Source of the DNA: Luzula sylvatica
Lineage: Eukaryota; Streptophyta; Magnoliopsida; Poales; Juncaceae
DNA length: 64,000 bases
Reading direction: 5' to 3'
NCBI GenBank assembly: GCA_946800325.1
Contig: OX326959.1
Location: 51,779,784-51,843,783 of the forward strand
Part shown: piece after piece, positions 44,232 to 57,300 of the stretch
Layout of the letters: each line of letters begins with the position of its first letter
How positions within the stretch are numbered: position 1 is the first letter of the stretch
The notes under the pieces: model-generated
Database searches by the model: none
Told to the model about the DNA's origin: nothing
What the model saw: only the letters and a program-made list of their open reading frames with translations
Program-made: the position numbers and the translations under genes

Positions 44232-47200
44232 CACAATCTCTCACACCCCAAATATATAAAAGGAGGGGGTGCAGCAACCCGTCATCATACAACTCTTATA
44301 CCACGTGTTTGTTGGGTAATCGCCGGTCCCGCATCTCGCGCATCAGATGAGGGATGCATAGTCTTTTCCCGAGGATCCCGTCATCGATTTTGAGCTTGCG
44401 AATAATGGAAAAATTAACATACAACCACACCATACCAAATTGACGGTGAACGAAAGATTGTCGTGCTTATTCTTTCTTCTTCTTCTCCGGCCGTTTCTTG
44501 TGCGTCCCACGTCACATATCTCGATACCGTCATGCTTTCCATCGTGCTCCTTGTTTCGGAAAGGCATGCGTCCCATACCACACGACTCGACGCCGTCTCA
44601 AACACGTTCTCCTTCTTGTGGGTAAACCGAAACGATTTCGGTCAAACCCTTTCACTTTTGTGACAATTGAAAGTCACAAATGTGAACTCCTCTACGCGTA
44701 TCCACCGTGATTTGTAGTCTCTCGGTCACACATGCAAATGCCTAGACGAAACGTGTGTGAACTTTCTTGATTCAATTAATTACGTTCTCTAATAAAGAAA
44801 AACTGTTTTTCTCCTCAATTCTCTCTCTCTTTCTTTGCACTTTTTGAATTAGTGTTCGACTGAATTCCATGGTTAGAGGAGAGAGAAAAATCCTATTTAT
44901 ACTTAATAGGATATGACATATCAAGGAATGCATATCATATATGCAAAAAACGTGTATAACAAATTATACACAATTCACAGTCAGAACTAGCTCCGTCATG
45001 ACGCTTCATATGCTCCGTCATGACAGACCATTCACTGTCTCACAGTGAAGACTCGTATTCAACATACACTCGTAGGTCCGCCGTGACAGATGATATGGTC
45101 AGTCATGACATACATGTCTCTAGAACTATTGTTCATCAATAACAATTGTTGTTAACACGTACGCATACTTCAGGAACTCATTTTTTGCACAATCTCATTA
45201 TGCATCCAATGATTCCACTACAACAATACTGGTATTTCGAAGCATTAGCTGAAAATGCAGTCCGGGCTGGTGCCCTCTATTCTTACGAATGCATTTCACG
45301 TAATGCCACGTAATTGTGAAATCAACAGCATATGTTTGTGCCGGCAATTATAATGAAAATCTAGAGCATTTCGTAATGTCGTCAAAATTGTCAAAATAAT
45401 GCAATTACAAATGCTGTCATATCCGCAAATGCATTGAATTATGAGAAATGAAAGCATTAACAAATATCTAGTAATGACATTATAAAATGCATTTGATTGG
45501 GACAATAAAAACATTTACTAATGCATTGGCACGGGCACGGGCACGGGCACGAGCACAGGCATGGGGTTGGGCATGGGCATGGACAAATAATAGCATTTTC
45601 GAATGCTTAGGTTGTGAAAATTGATAGCATTTAGAAATGCATTGTGTTGTATAAATCATCAACATATAAAAATGCTTGCAATGAAAAATTCAACATTTAC
45701 AAATGCATCGAATAGTCATTTGCCGAATAGTCATTTGCCGACATTTATATAATTCTAAATTATACCATAATAGAAATACTATATTGAAATATAAAATTTC
45801 ATTCCATTTAATTCTAAATACAATCACTATCATACAAAATATTAATCACAATTACAAAATTAATTATAAAAATATAATGAACATCGAAATTAACCTAAAT
45901 CCAAAAAAACATACTCCGTCCAAACCATCATACTTTACGTTCTCTACAAAATTGTTGAAGCACAATTGCATATAAGTAAATATTATGAAGTTGCGAGTTA
46001 TTTGGATTTATACACCTTACGAAATGTTATATGCGATCTCGAACCTGTGCAATAGTTAAAAGACAATTGTCCTATTATTTAAAAGACAATTGACAATTTT
46101 TTTTGAATAAACCACTGGAAAATCTAAAAAAATTAGATTACTCTAGAATGGATAAAATAATGACAAGGACAAAAAACAGAAACAAAATCATTTGAAATTA
46201 AGCATGAAAAAATCACTACATGAATCCAAATTAATCTGAAATTCTAAAAACCTCAAACCATGGAAAAAAAATGCAACACACAAACAATAATCTTTCAAAA
46301 GACTAACAAAAACCAAAAAATACAAACAAACTAGAATAGAAATTACTAACCAAAATATCGCATCAGAGCGAAACAAATGGTACATGTGTATGATTTATAG
46401 AGGATGAATGGCGGCAAATCAATATTTGGGGACGAGGCGGTAAATATTTGGACAAAGCGCGGAAGGAATGGCGCCATTTTTTCACGCAAATTGCATATGT
46501 ACGATTAGAGGCTTGAAGGCGGCATTTGTTTTGGCTCGACTGGACGACGGCATATAGTCGACTGCCGTGGATTAGGTGGCGTTACTTGCCGTGCATGACG
46601 TGCACGAGGGTTGGGGCCTAGGGTTAGAGTGTGCGTGCCAGCGTGAGGGGGGGTATTGTATGTGAGTGTTGTGTGAGGGGGTAGCACGAGGGTTGGGGCC
46701 TAGGGTTAGAGAATGTGTGAGGGGGGGGGGGGGGGGTGAGAATTACAGGGAACCGTATGGAGAGAAATGTGTTGTTAGGTCGCAGGTATGGGGAGAGGGT
46801 GCGAGGAGGAGGGAAATCTCATGGGCTGCGAAAATATAAGTTGTATAATTGCCAAAATTTTTGTGAGGGGGGATGTGGTCTGCACATTATATATTGTGGG
46901 CCTTTGTCCACATTTTTTGCAATGCATTTTTTTGTGTGTTATTATGTAAAAATGTTTTTGAAAGCATTTCTTTTTGCTATGTTTTTACTTCAATAACATC
47001 ATTCGAAACAAAATGCAGTTGTATACATGATATTCCTGACACAACGCAAAATGTCGTCTTTTATAATACAACAGCAGCATTAATCAATTATTGTCGTCTT
47101 TTATACAAGTAATGGCAGCATATATACAAATGCCAAAAATCAAGTGTCACCGTATGCCAGTATTGTTGTAGTGTTCTCTTGAACACATATGTTTGTTTGT

Positions 47201-47246
47201 CTTTACATGTACATTTTACCGTTACTCCAAAACTGTGTTTCCTTCA
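44232..47246 (-). mobile_element. Copia LTR relic, split by a CACTA element
   Basis: On the minus strand it starts TGAAGGAAACACAG (47246), runs to 47177, then continues from 45215 to about 44232. Without the CACTA it is about 1.05 kb, close to the 976-bp LTR of the intact element. Shared segments include a ggtggatacg.gt.gaggag block (near 44700) and tgggacgc near 44570. The ends adjoin a PBS on one side (44219-44230) and a PPT-like CTGAGTGGGAAAC on the other (47247-47259). Diverged and old. Confidence 0.8.
45216..47173. mobile_element. Non-autonomous CACTA (En/Spm) transposon
   Basis: Perfect 17-bp inverted ends CACTACAACAATACTGG with a 3-bp target duplication ttc (45213-45215 and 47174-47176), as the CACTA superfamily requires. 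The left 500 bp has many subterminal AATGC/GCATT motifs, as in transposase-binding arrays. The inside has a GGCACG hexamer run near 45527-45555, a duplicated cgagggttggggcctagggttagag block (about 46606 and 46685) and a G-run near 46718-46736. No transposase frame; it depends on another element. Confidence 0.93.
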
Positions 47247-47289
47247 GTTTCCCACTCAGTTTCAGATCTAACTAAAGATTGTACTAATG

Positions 47290-48432
47290 TATTGATGAGT
47301 GTGAATATGATAGGGTTTTACGCACTCATCGGGACTTAAAACGTTTTAGAAATTGTACTAAATGAACTCTTAAACGTTAAAATACTAACAAAACCACGAG
47401 AATTGCTTGTTGGCATCTTGTTTGAGTATATTTGCAGATTTAGGTACAATACATGATAAAAGGCCTCTAGAAGTGAAGAAATGCAAGTATCGAAGGTCTC
47501 GACACCGTTCCAAGCTTTCACAGTGCAAAACAAACCAAAATCACGATTATTGCTGGAAGATCAAAAAATGAAAAGAAGCTGCAGAATCTCAGAATTTGAC
47601 AAGTAATAAAATGGCCATATCTTTTGATTGGTAACTCCAAATTTGGTGATTCAAGTTGCCATAACTTCAGGAAGGAATTCTCTAAAAGATTGCATAATTC
47701 ACACCTCATATTTCGTGGCCAAAACCCTGACATGGGCTCATTTTCTACAGACATGTATGCTGTGACCTAACCCTAGCCGTCGACTATAAAAGGCTACCGC
47801 TGCTTTTGCTAGGGTTACCTTTTCATCTTCGATTTTCATCCTTTCACCAGCCACCATCCACCTCTCATCCTCCTCTTTCTCCACTCGCCTCATACACCTT
47901 TTCGTAGTCGTCAACCGTTGAAGAAGATCACGTCGTTTAGGAGCCGGAGTTTACGAAGAAGAAGACGTTCGTCAACAAATCGGTTTACTCTTTCTCATAT
48001 TTAGTTTTATGATGTATTTGGTATTTAGATTTATTTTATTGTCGAACATGAGTAGCTAAACATTTATCTAGGGTTTAGGGTTCATTAGTACTTGCGATGT
48101 TTTGGTAGTATTATATGCTTTGTTTCTTTCAGATTTGATTTGTGTTTTGTGCCTTGATATTACTCGTCTTAATTAACCGTTTGTACGCGTTTAGACCAAC
48201 CTAAGTGACATAGGTTAGGACATCCTTGACTAAGTAGCGAGAGTGGACGTTTGTTTAAGCCCTCAAATAAACCAGTCAAACCAAGTAGTTAAGATCGTTT
48301 TAGGTTAACCTTGCGAAGCGAGAGTGGAGTGAGAAACCAGATTGTAAACGCACAAACTTGGACCGTTGTATTCCAAGAACATTGGTACATGTCACCCACG
48401 GGATTATATAATTATCATAGAGCGTAACGGGT
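47290..48432 (+). mobile_element. Probable gypsy-type LTR relic
   Basis: The stretch has the look of a Ty3/gypsy LTR. It contains ggccatatcttttgattggt, a TATA box ctataaaagg near 47784, a gene-free leader and the phrase catgagtagctaaac (near 48048) seen in R/U5 of plant gypsy LTRs. Ends and target duplications were not found, so edges are approximate. No internal coding part adjoins it. Confidence 0.45.
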
Positions 48433-48469
48433 CATTCTTAGGCATAGTCAGCGAGAGCCCTTTCAATAT

Positions 48470-49672
48470 TCTGTAAAAACGGTCCAATTTGGCCTGTCTC
48501 AATTAACCTTCACGAAAGTTATGACCACGAATGTATATCAAATATATACCCTTTCACATTCTTAGGCATATTCATAGGAGAGAGAAATATCCTATTTATA
48601 TCACATAGGATTAGGATGGGCCAAAAGGCATGTATATTCAATATACACCCATTCACACAGAAAACTGCATGAACCATTTCAGTATTCTGTAAAAACGAAA
48701 TTGGTAAATTCTTCTGACAGACAATTAATCTTCATTAAAGTTGTAGATAATCTTATTATCTAGCCAACCCAATTTTTCCTGTCCCAATTGGAGTTCGTTT
48801 GCAAAAGTTATGACAGTTTTCTGTATGTCATACTGTTGCACCCTTTCGGTATTTCATTGAAACGACACTGATACTTCGTTCATATGAAATATATTTCCAC
48901 ATGAAGGTTATATATGATCTTATTATCTATCTAACCCAATTTGAACCATTCAAATTGAATTTTCCTACTGAAAGTTATGACCACGAATGTACGCTTACAT
49001 TCGTTCATCGTTGTGTACACTTTTACGGTTGATCCGAAACTGTATTTCCTTCAGTCTCCCACTCAATTTTAGATCTACCTAAAAGGTACTCATGCATATC
49101 CAATATGCACAATTTTAGAGAATATAGCTCGCGTATCAAAATACCAAGCTATGCACATCTTATGTGCCAATTTTATAATCAAGTCCGACTAAGTACGACT
49201 CGTTGTGTGACCATGTAGGTTCGTTTAACGATGGCAGTAGGCTGTTTCCAAAGCCCTACATGCCCATGAGCGGGATCTAGTCACTCCATCATGGCTACCC
49301 ATGTTAAAATGAAAAATGATTGTGATCATTATGCCTATCTCGAATAGCAGTTATTAGTTCTCTTGTTAGCGATATCCGTTAATCAAAAGGCATGGTGGTA
49401 GTCATCCTTATATCTTGATTAACTATACTTATTCCTCAATTCCGAACTGAGTTAACAATTTCAATCGATATTTACCATTAATATCATTGACTATGGCCGT
49501 AGTTTTCGTTAATCAATTCATCGAGCGGACAAAGAGATATCTCTTCCTTTCGGAATAAACAATTCCTATCTTGGAGACTCACATTGAATTCTGTGTTTCG
49601 GACAATACCCAATGATGACCGTTTTGACTCCCTGTTACGGTGAGCGTAAGGTCATATCAAAGTATTGTGTTG
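48470..49672 (-). mobile_element. Copia relic: 3' internal part plus partial LTR
   Basis: On the minus strand, 49672-49054 matches the last 620 bases of the intact element's internal region. It is followed by a PPT (GAGTGGGAGAC) and LTR start TGAAGGAAATACAG at 49053. The LTR continues to near 48570, after which LTR-like pieces are rearranged and partly repeated (ttcagtattctgtaaaaacg near 48676 and 48470). The internal part is cut off at 49672 by the satellite array. No coding part remains. Confidence 0.85.
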
Positions 49673-50499
49673 CTCAAGTTATGTAGTAAAAGATGCGATA
49701 CAAATTATCTAAAAACACGTTACTTGAACTCCTCAAAGCGTTCAAATCTTGTTTTGAATCGAAGAACAAACTTTCTTAGTGTTGGTGAAATTTGGTGAAA
49801 AGTTATGTAGTAAAAGATTCGATACAAATGATCTAAAAACACGTTATTTGAACTCCTCAAAGCGTTAAAATCTTGTCTTGAATCGAAAAACAAACTATCT
49901 TAGTGTTTGTGAAATTTGGTGAAAAGTTATGTACTAAAAGATACGATACAAATGATCTAAAAACACGTTATTTGAACTCCTCAAAGCGTTCAAATCTTGT
50001 TTTGAATCGAAAAACAAAACTTCTTAGTTTTTGTGAAATTTGGTGAAAAGTTATGTAGTAAAATATACGATACAAATGATCTAAAAACACGTTATTTGAA
50101 CTCCTCAAAGCGTTAAAATCTTGTTTTGAATTGAAAAACAAACTTTCTTTGTGTTTGTGAAATTTGGAGAAAAGTTATGTACTAAAAGATACGATACAAA
50201 TGATCTAAAAACACGTTATTTGAACTCCTCAAAGCGTTCAAATCTTGTTTTGAATCGAAAAACAAAATTTCTTAGTGTTTGTGAAATTTGGTGAAAAGTT
50301 ATGTACTAAAAGATACGATACAAATGATCTAAAAACACGTTATTTGAACTCCTCAAAGCGTTCAAATCTTGTTTTAAATCGATAAACAAACTTTCTTAGT
50401 GTTTGTGAAATTTGGTGAAAAGTTATGTAGTAAAAGATACGATACCAATGATCTAAAAACACGTTATTTGAACTCCTCAAAGCGTTAAAATCTTGTTTT

Positions 50500-51740
50500 G
50501 AATCGAAAAACAAACTTTCTTAGTGTCTGTGAAATTTGGTGAAAAATTATGTAGGAAAAGATACGATACAAATGATCTAAAAACACGTTAATTGAACACC
50601 TCAAAGCGTTAAAATCTTGTTTTGAATCGAAAAACAAACTTTCTTAGTGTTTGTGAAATTTGGTGAAAAGTTATGTAGTAAAAGATACGATACCAATGAT
50701 CTAAAAACACGTTATTTGAACTCCTCAAAGCGTTAAAATCATGTTTTGAATCGAAAAACAAAATTTCTTAGTGTTTGTGAAATTTGGTGAAAAGTTATGT
50801 ACTAAAAGATACGATACAAATGATCTAAAAACACGTTATTTGAACTCCTCAAAGCGATCAAATCTTGTTTTGAATCGAAAAACAAAATTTCTTAGTGTTT
50901 GTGAAATTTGGTGAAAAGTTATGTAGTAAAAGATACGATACAAATGATCTAAAAACACGTTATTTGAACTCCTCAAAGCGTTAAAATCTTGTTTTGAATC
51001 GAAAAACAAACTTTCTTAGTGTTTGTGAAATTTGGTGAAAAGTTATGGAGTAAAAGATACGATACAAATGATCTAAAAACACGTTATTTGAACTCCTCAA
51101 AGCGTTAAAATCTTGTTTTGAATCGAAAAACAAACTTTCTTAGTGTTTGTGAAATTTGGTGAAAAATTATGTAGGAAAAGATACGATACAAATGATCTAA
51201 AAACACGTTAATTGAACACCTCAAAGCGTTAAAATCTTGTTTTGAATCGAAAAACAAACTTTCTTAGTGTTTGTGAAATTTGGTGAAAAGTTATGTAGTA
51301 AAAGATACGATACCAATGATCTAAAAACACGTTATTTGAACTCCTCAAAGCGTTAAAATCATGTTTTGAATCGAAAAACAAAATTTCTTAGTGTTTCTGA
51401 AATTTGGTGAAAAGTTATGTACTAAAAGATACGATACAAATGATCTAAAAACACGTTATTTGAACTCCTCAAAGCGATCAAATCTTGTTTTGAATCGAAA
51501 AACAAAATTTCTTAGTGTTTGTGAAATTTGGTGAAAAGTTATGTAGTAAAAGATACGATACAAATGATCTAAAAACACGTTATTTGAACTCCTCAAAGCG
51601 TTAAAATCTTGTTTTGAATCGAAAAACAAACTTTCTTAGTGTTTGTGAAATTTGGTGAAAAGTTATGGAGTAAAAGATACGATACAAATGATCTAAAAAC
51701 ACGTTATTTGAACTCCTCAAAGCGTTAAAATCTTGTTTTG
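50500..51740. repeat. 620-bp five-monomer duplication in the satellite
   Basis: The run with ttatgtagg, atcatgttttg and gcgatcaaatc occurs twice, 620 bp apart (for example ttatgtagg at 50547 and 51167). The same 620-bp step returns near 60775/61395 and near 63089/63709. Confidence 0.88.
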
Positions 51741-54389
51741 AATCGAAAAACAAACTTTCGTAGTGTTTGTGAAATTCGGTGAAAAGTTATGTAGTAAAAG
51801 ATACGATACAAATGATCTAAAAACACGTTATTTGAACTCCTCAAAACGTTCAAATATTGTTTTGAATGGAAAAACAAACTTTCTTAGGGTTTGTGAAATT
51901 TGGTGAAAAGTTATGTACTAAAAGATACGATACAAATGATCTAAAAACACGTTATTTGAACTCCTCAAAGCGTTCAAATCTTGTTTTAAATCGATAAACA
52001 AACTTTCTTAGTGTTTGTGAAATTTGGTGAAAAGTTATGTAGTAAAAGATACGATACAAATGATCTAAAAACACGGTATTTGAACTCCTCAAAGCGTTAA
52101 AATCTTGCTTTGAATCGAAAAACAAACTTTCTTAGTGTTTGTGAAATTTGGTGAAAAGTTATGTAGTAAAAGATACAATACAAATGATCTAAAAACACGT
52201 TATTTGAACACCTCAAAGCGTTAAAATCTTGTTTTGAATCGAAAAAGAAACTTTCTTAGTGTTTGTGAAATTTGGTGAAAAGTTATGTAGTAAAAGATTC
52301 GATACAAATGATCTAAAAACACGTTATTTGAACTCCTCAAAGCGTTCAAATCTTGTTTTGAATAGAAAAACAAACTTTCTTAGTGTTTGTGAAATTTGGT
52401 GAAAAGTTATGTAGTAAAAGATTCGATACAAATAATATAAAAACACGTTATTTGAACTCCTCAAAGCGTTCAAATCTTGTTTTGAATCGAAAAACAAACT
52501 TTCTTAGTGTTGGTGAAATTTGGTGAAAAGTTATGTAGTAAAATATTCGATTCAAATGATCTAAAAACACGTTATTTGAACTCCTCAAAGCGTTAAAATC
52601 TTGTTTTGAATCGAAAAACAAACTATCTTAGTGTTTGTGAAATTTGGTGAAAAGTTATGTACTAAAAGATACGATACAAATGATCTAAAAACACGTTATT
52701 TGAATTCCTCAAAGTGTTCAAATCTTGTTTTGAATCGAAAAACAAAATTTCTTAGTGTTGGTGAAATTTGGAGAAAAGTTATGTAGTAAAAGATACGAAA
52801 CAAATGATCTAAAAACACGTTATTTGAACTCCTCAAAGCGTTAAAATCTTGTTTTTAATTGAAAAACAAACTTTCTTAGTGTGTGTGAAATTTGTTGAAA
52901 AGTTATGTACTAAAAGATACGATACAAATGATCTAAAAACACGTTATTTGAACTCCTCAAAGCGTTCAAATCTTGTTTTGAATCGATAAACAAAATTTCT
53001 TAGTGTTTGCGAAATTTGCTCAAACGTTATGTACTAAAAGATACGATACAAATGATATAAAAACACGTTATTTGAACTCCTCAAAGCGTTCAAATCTTGT
53101 TTTGAATCGAAAAACAAACTTTCTTAGGGTTTGTGAAATTTGGTGAAAAGTTATGTAGTAAAAGATACGATACAAATGATCTAAAAACACGTTATTTGAA
53201 CTCCTCAAAGCGTTAAAATCTTGTTTTGAATCGAAAAACAAACTTTCTTAGTGTTTGTTAAATTTGGTGAAAAGTTATGTACTAAAAGATACGATACAAA
53301 TGATCTAAAAACACGTTATTTGAACTCCTCAAAGCGTTAAAATCTTGTTTTGAATCGAAAAACAAACTTTCTTAGGGTTTGTGAAATTTGGTGAAAAGTT
53401 ATGTAGTAAAAGATACGATACAAATGATCTAAAAACACGTTATTTGAACACCTCTAAGCGTTAAAATCTTGTTTTGAATCGAAAAACAAACTTTCTTAGG
53501 GTTTGTGAAATTTGGTGAAAAGTTATGTAGTAAAAGATACGATACAAATGATCTAAAAACACGTTATTTGAACTCCTGAAAGCGTTAAAATCTTGTTTTG
53601 AATCGAAAAACAAACTTTCTTAGTGTTTGTGAAATTTGGTGAAACGTTATGTACTAAAAGATACGATACAAATGATCTAAAAACACGTTATTTGAACTCC
53701 TCAAAGCGTTCAAATCTTGTTTTGAATCGAAAAACAAACTTTCTTAGTGTTTGTGAAATTTGGTGAAAAGTTATGGAGTAAAAGATACGATACAAATGAT
53801 CTAAAAACACGATATTTGAACTCCTCAAAGCGTTAAAATCTTGTTTTGAATCGAAAAACAAACTTTCTTAGTGTTTGTGAAATTTGGTGAAAAGTTATGT
53901 ACTAAAAGATACGATACAAATGATCTAAAAACACGTTATTTGAACTCCTCAAAGCGTTCAAATATTGTTTTGAATCGAAAATACAACTTTCTTAGGGTTT
54001 GTGAAATTTGGTGAAAAGTTATGTAGTAAAAGATACGATACAAATGATCTAAAAACACGTTATTTGAACTCCTCAAAGCGTTCAAATCTTGTTTTGAATC
54101 GAAAAACAAACTTTCTTAGTGTTTGTGAAATTTGGTGAAAAGTTATGTACTAAAAGATACGATACAAATGATGTAAAAACAGGTTATTTGAACTCCTCAA
54201 AGCGTTAAAATCTTGTTTTGAATCGAAAAACAAACTTTCTTAGGGTTTGTGAAATTTGGTGAAAAGTTATGTGGTAAAAGATACGATACAAATGATCTAA
54301 AAACACGTTATTTGAACACCTCAAAGCGTTAAAATCTTGTTTTGAATCGAAAAACAAACTTTCTTAGTGTTTGTGAAATTTGGTGAAAA

Positions 54390-57300
54390 GTGATGTACTA
54401 AAAGATACGATACAAATGATCTAAAAACACGTTATTTGAACTCCTCAAAGCGTTCAAATCTTGTTTTGAATCGAAAAACAAACTTTCTTAGTGTTTGTGA
54501 AATTTGGTGAAAAGTTATGTAGTAAAAGATACGATACAAATGATCTAAAAACACGTTATTTGAACACCTCAAAGCGTTAAAATTTTGTTTTGAATCGAAA
54601 AAGAAACTTTCTTAGTGTTTGTGAAATTTGGTGAAAAGTTATGTAGTAAAAGATTCGATACAAATGATCTAAAAACACGTTATTTGAACTCCTCAAAGCG
54701 TTCAAATCTTGTTTTGAATCGAAAAACAAACTTTCTTAGTGTTTGTGAAATTTGGTAAAAAGTTATGTAGTAAAAGATTCGATACAAATGATCTAAAAAC
54801 ACGTTATTTGAACTCCTCAAAGCGTTCAAATCTTGTTTTGAATCGAAATACAAACTTTTTTAGTGTTGGTGAAATTTGGTGAAAAGTTATGTAGTAAAAG
54901 ATTCGATACAAATGATCTAAAAACACGTTATTTGAACTCCTCAAAGCGTTAAAATCTTGTTTTGAATCGAAAAACAAACTATCTTAGTGTTTGTGAAATT
55001 TGGTGAAAAGTTATGTACTAAAAGATACGATACAAATGATCTAAAAACACGTTATTTGAACACCTCAAAGCGTTAAAATCTTGTTTTGAATCGAAAAACA
55101 GACTTTCTTAGTGTTTGTGAAATTTGGTGAAAAGTTATGTAGTAAAAGATACGATACAAATGATCTAAAAACACGTTATTTGAACTCCTCAAAGCGTTAA
55201 AATCTTGTTTTTAATTGAAAAACAAACTTTCTTAGTGTGTGTGAAATTTGATGAAAAGTTATGTACTAAAAGATACGATACAAATGATCTAAAAATACGT
55301 TATTTGAACTCCTCAAAGCGTTCAAATCTTGTTTTGAATCGATAAACAAAATTTCTTAGTGTTTGTGAAATTTGCTGAAACGTTATGTACTAAAAGATAC
55401 GATACAAATGATCTAAAAACACGTTATTTGAACTCCTCAAAGCGTTCAAATCTTGTTTTGAATCGAAAAACAAACTTTCTTAGGGTTTGTGAAATTTGGT
55501 GAAAAGTTATGTAGTAAAAGATACGATACAAATGATCTAAAAACACGTTATTTGAACTCCTCAAAGCGTTAAAATCTTGTTTTGAATCGAAAAACAAACT
55601 TTCTTAGAGTTTGTGAAATTTGGTGAAAAGTTATGTAGTAAAAGATACGATACAAATGATCTAAAAACACGTTATTTGAACACCTCAAAGCGTTAAAATC
55701 TTGTTTTGAATCGAAAAACAGACTTTCTTAGTGTTTGTGAAATTTGGTGAAAAGTTATGTAGTAAAAGATACGATACAAATGATCTAAAAACACGTTATT
55801 TGAACTCCTCAAAGCGTTAAAATCTTGTTTTGAATCGAAAAACAAACTTTCTTAGTGTTTGTGAAATTTGGTGAAAAGTTATGTAGTAAAAGATACGATA
55901 CAAATGATCTAAAAACACGTTATTTGAACTCCTCAAAGCGTTAAAATCTTGTTTTGAATCGAAAAACAAACTTTCTTAGTGTTTGTTAAATTTGGTGAAA
56001 AGTTATGTACTAAAAGATTCGATACATATGATCTAAAAACACGTTATTTGAACTCCTCAAAGCGTTAAAATCTTGTTTTGAATCGAAAAACATACTTTCT
56101 TAGGGTTTGTGAAATTTGGTGAAAAGTTATGTAGTAAAAGATACGATACAAATGATCTAAAAACACGTTATTTGAACACCTCAAAGCGTTAAAATCTTGT
56201 TTTGAATCGAAAAACATACTTTCTTAGGGTTTGTGAAATTTGGTGAAAAGTTATGTAGTAAAAGATACGATACAAATGATCTAAAAACACGTTATTTGAA
56301 CTCCTGAAAGCGTTAAAATCTTGTTTTGAATCGAAAAACAAACTTTCTTAGTGTTTGTGAAATTTGGTGAAAAGTTATGTAGTAAAAGATACGATACAAA
56401 TGATCTAAAAACACGTTATTTGAACAGCTCAAAGCATTAAAATCTTGTTTTGAATCGAAAAACAAACTTTCTTAGTGTTTGTGAAATTTGGTGAAAAGTT
56501 ATGTACTAAAAGATACGATACAAATGATCTAAAAACACGTTATTTGAACTCCTCAAAGCGTTCAAATCTTGTTTTGAATCGAAAAACAAACTTTCTTAGT
56601 GTTTGTGAAATCTGGTGAAAAGTTATGTACTAAAAGATACGATACAAATGATCTAAAAACACGTTATTTGAACTCCTCAAAGCATTAAAATCTTGTTTTG
56701 AAATCGAAAAACAAACTTTCTTAGTGTTTCCGAAATTTGGTGAAAAGTTATGTAGTAAAAGATACGATACAAATGATCTAAAAACACGTTATTTGAACTC
56801 CTCAAAGCATTAAAATCCTGTTTTGAATCGAAAAACAAACTTTCTTAGTGTTTGTGAAATTTGGTGAAAAGTTATGAAGTAAAAGATACGAAACAAATTA
56901 TCTAAAAACACGTTACTTGAACTCCTCAAAGCGTTCAAATCTTGTTTTGAATCGAAGAACAAACTTTCTTAGTGTTGGTGAAATTTGGTGAAAAGTTATG
57001 TAGTAAAAGATTCGATACAAATGATCTAAAAACACGTTAATTGAACACCTCAAAGCGTTAAAATCTTGTTTTGAATCGAAAAACAAACTTTCTTAGTGTT
57101 TGTGAAATTTGGTGAAAAGTTATGTAGTAAAAGATACGATACCAATGATCTAAAAACACGTTATTTGAACTCCTCAAAGCGTTAAAATCATGTTTTGAAT
57201 CGAAAAACAAAATTTCTTAGTGTTTGTGAAATTTGGTGAAAAGTTATGTACTAAAAGATACGATACAAATGATCTAAAAACACGTTATTTGAACTCCTCA

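Noticed and set aside
46718..46736. G-run as a functional quadruplex
   Set aside because: A plain homopolymer of G inside a CACTA element, with likely sequencing uncertainty; nothing ties it to a function.
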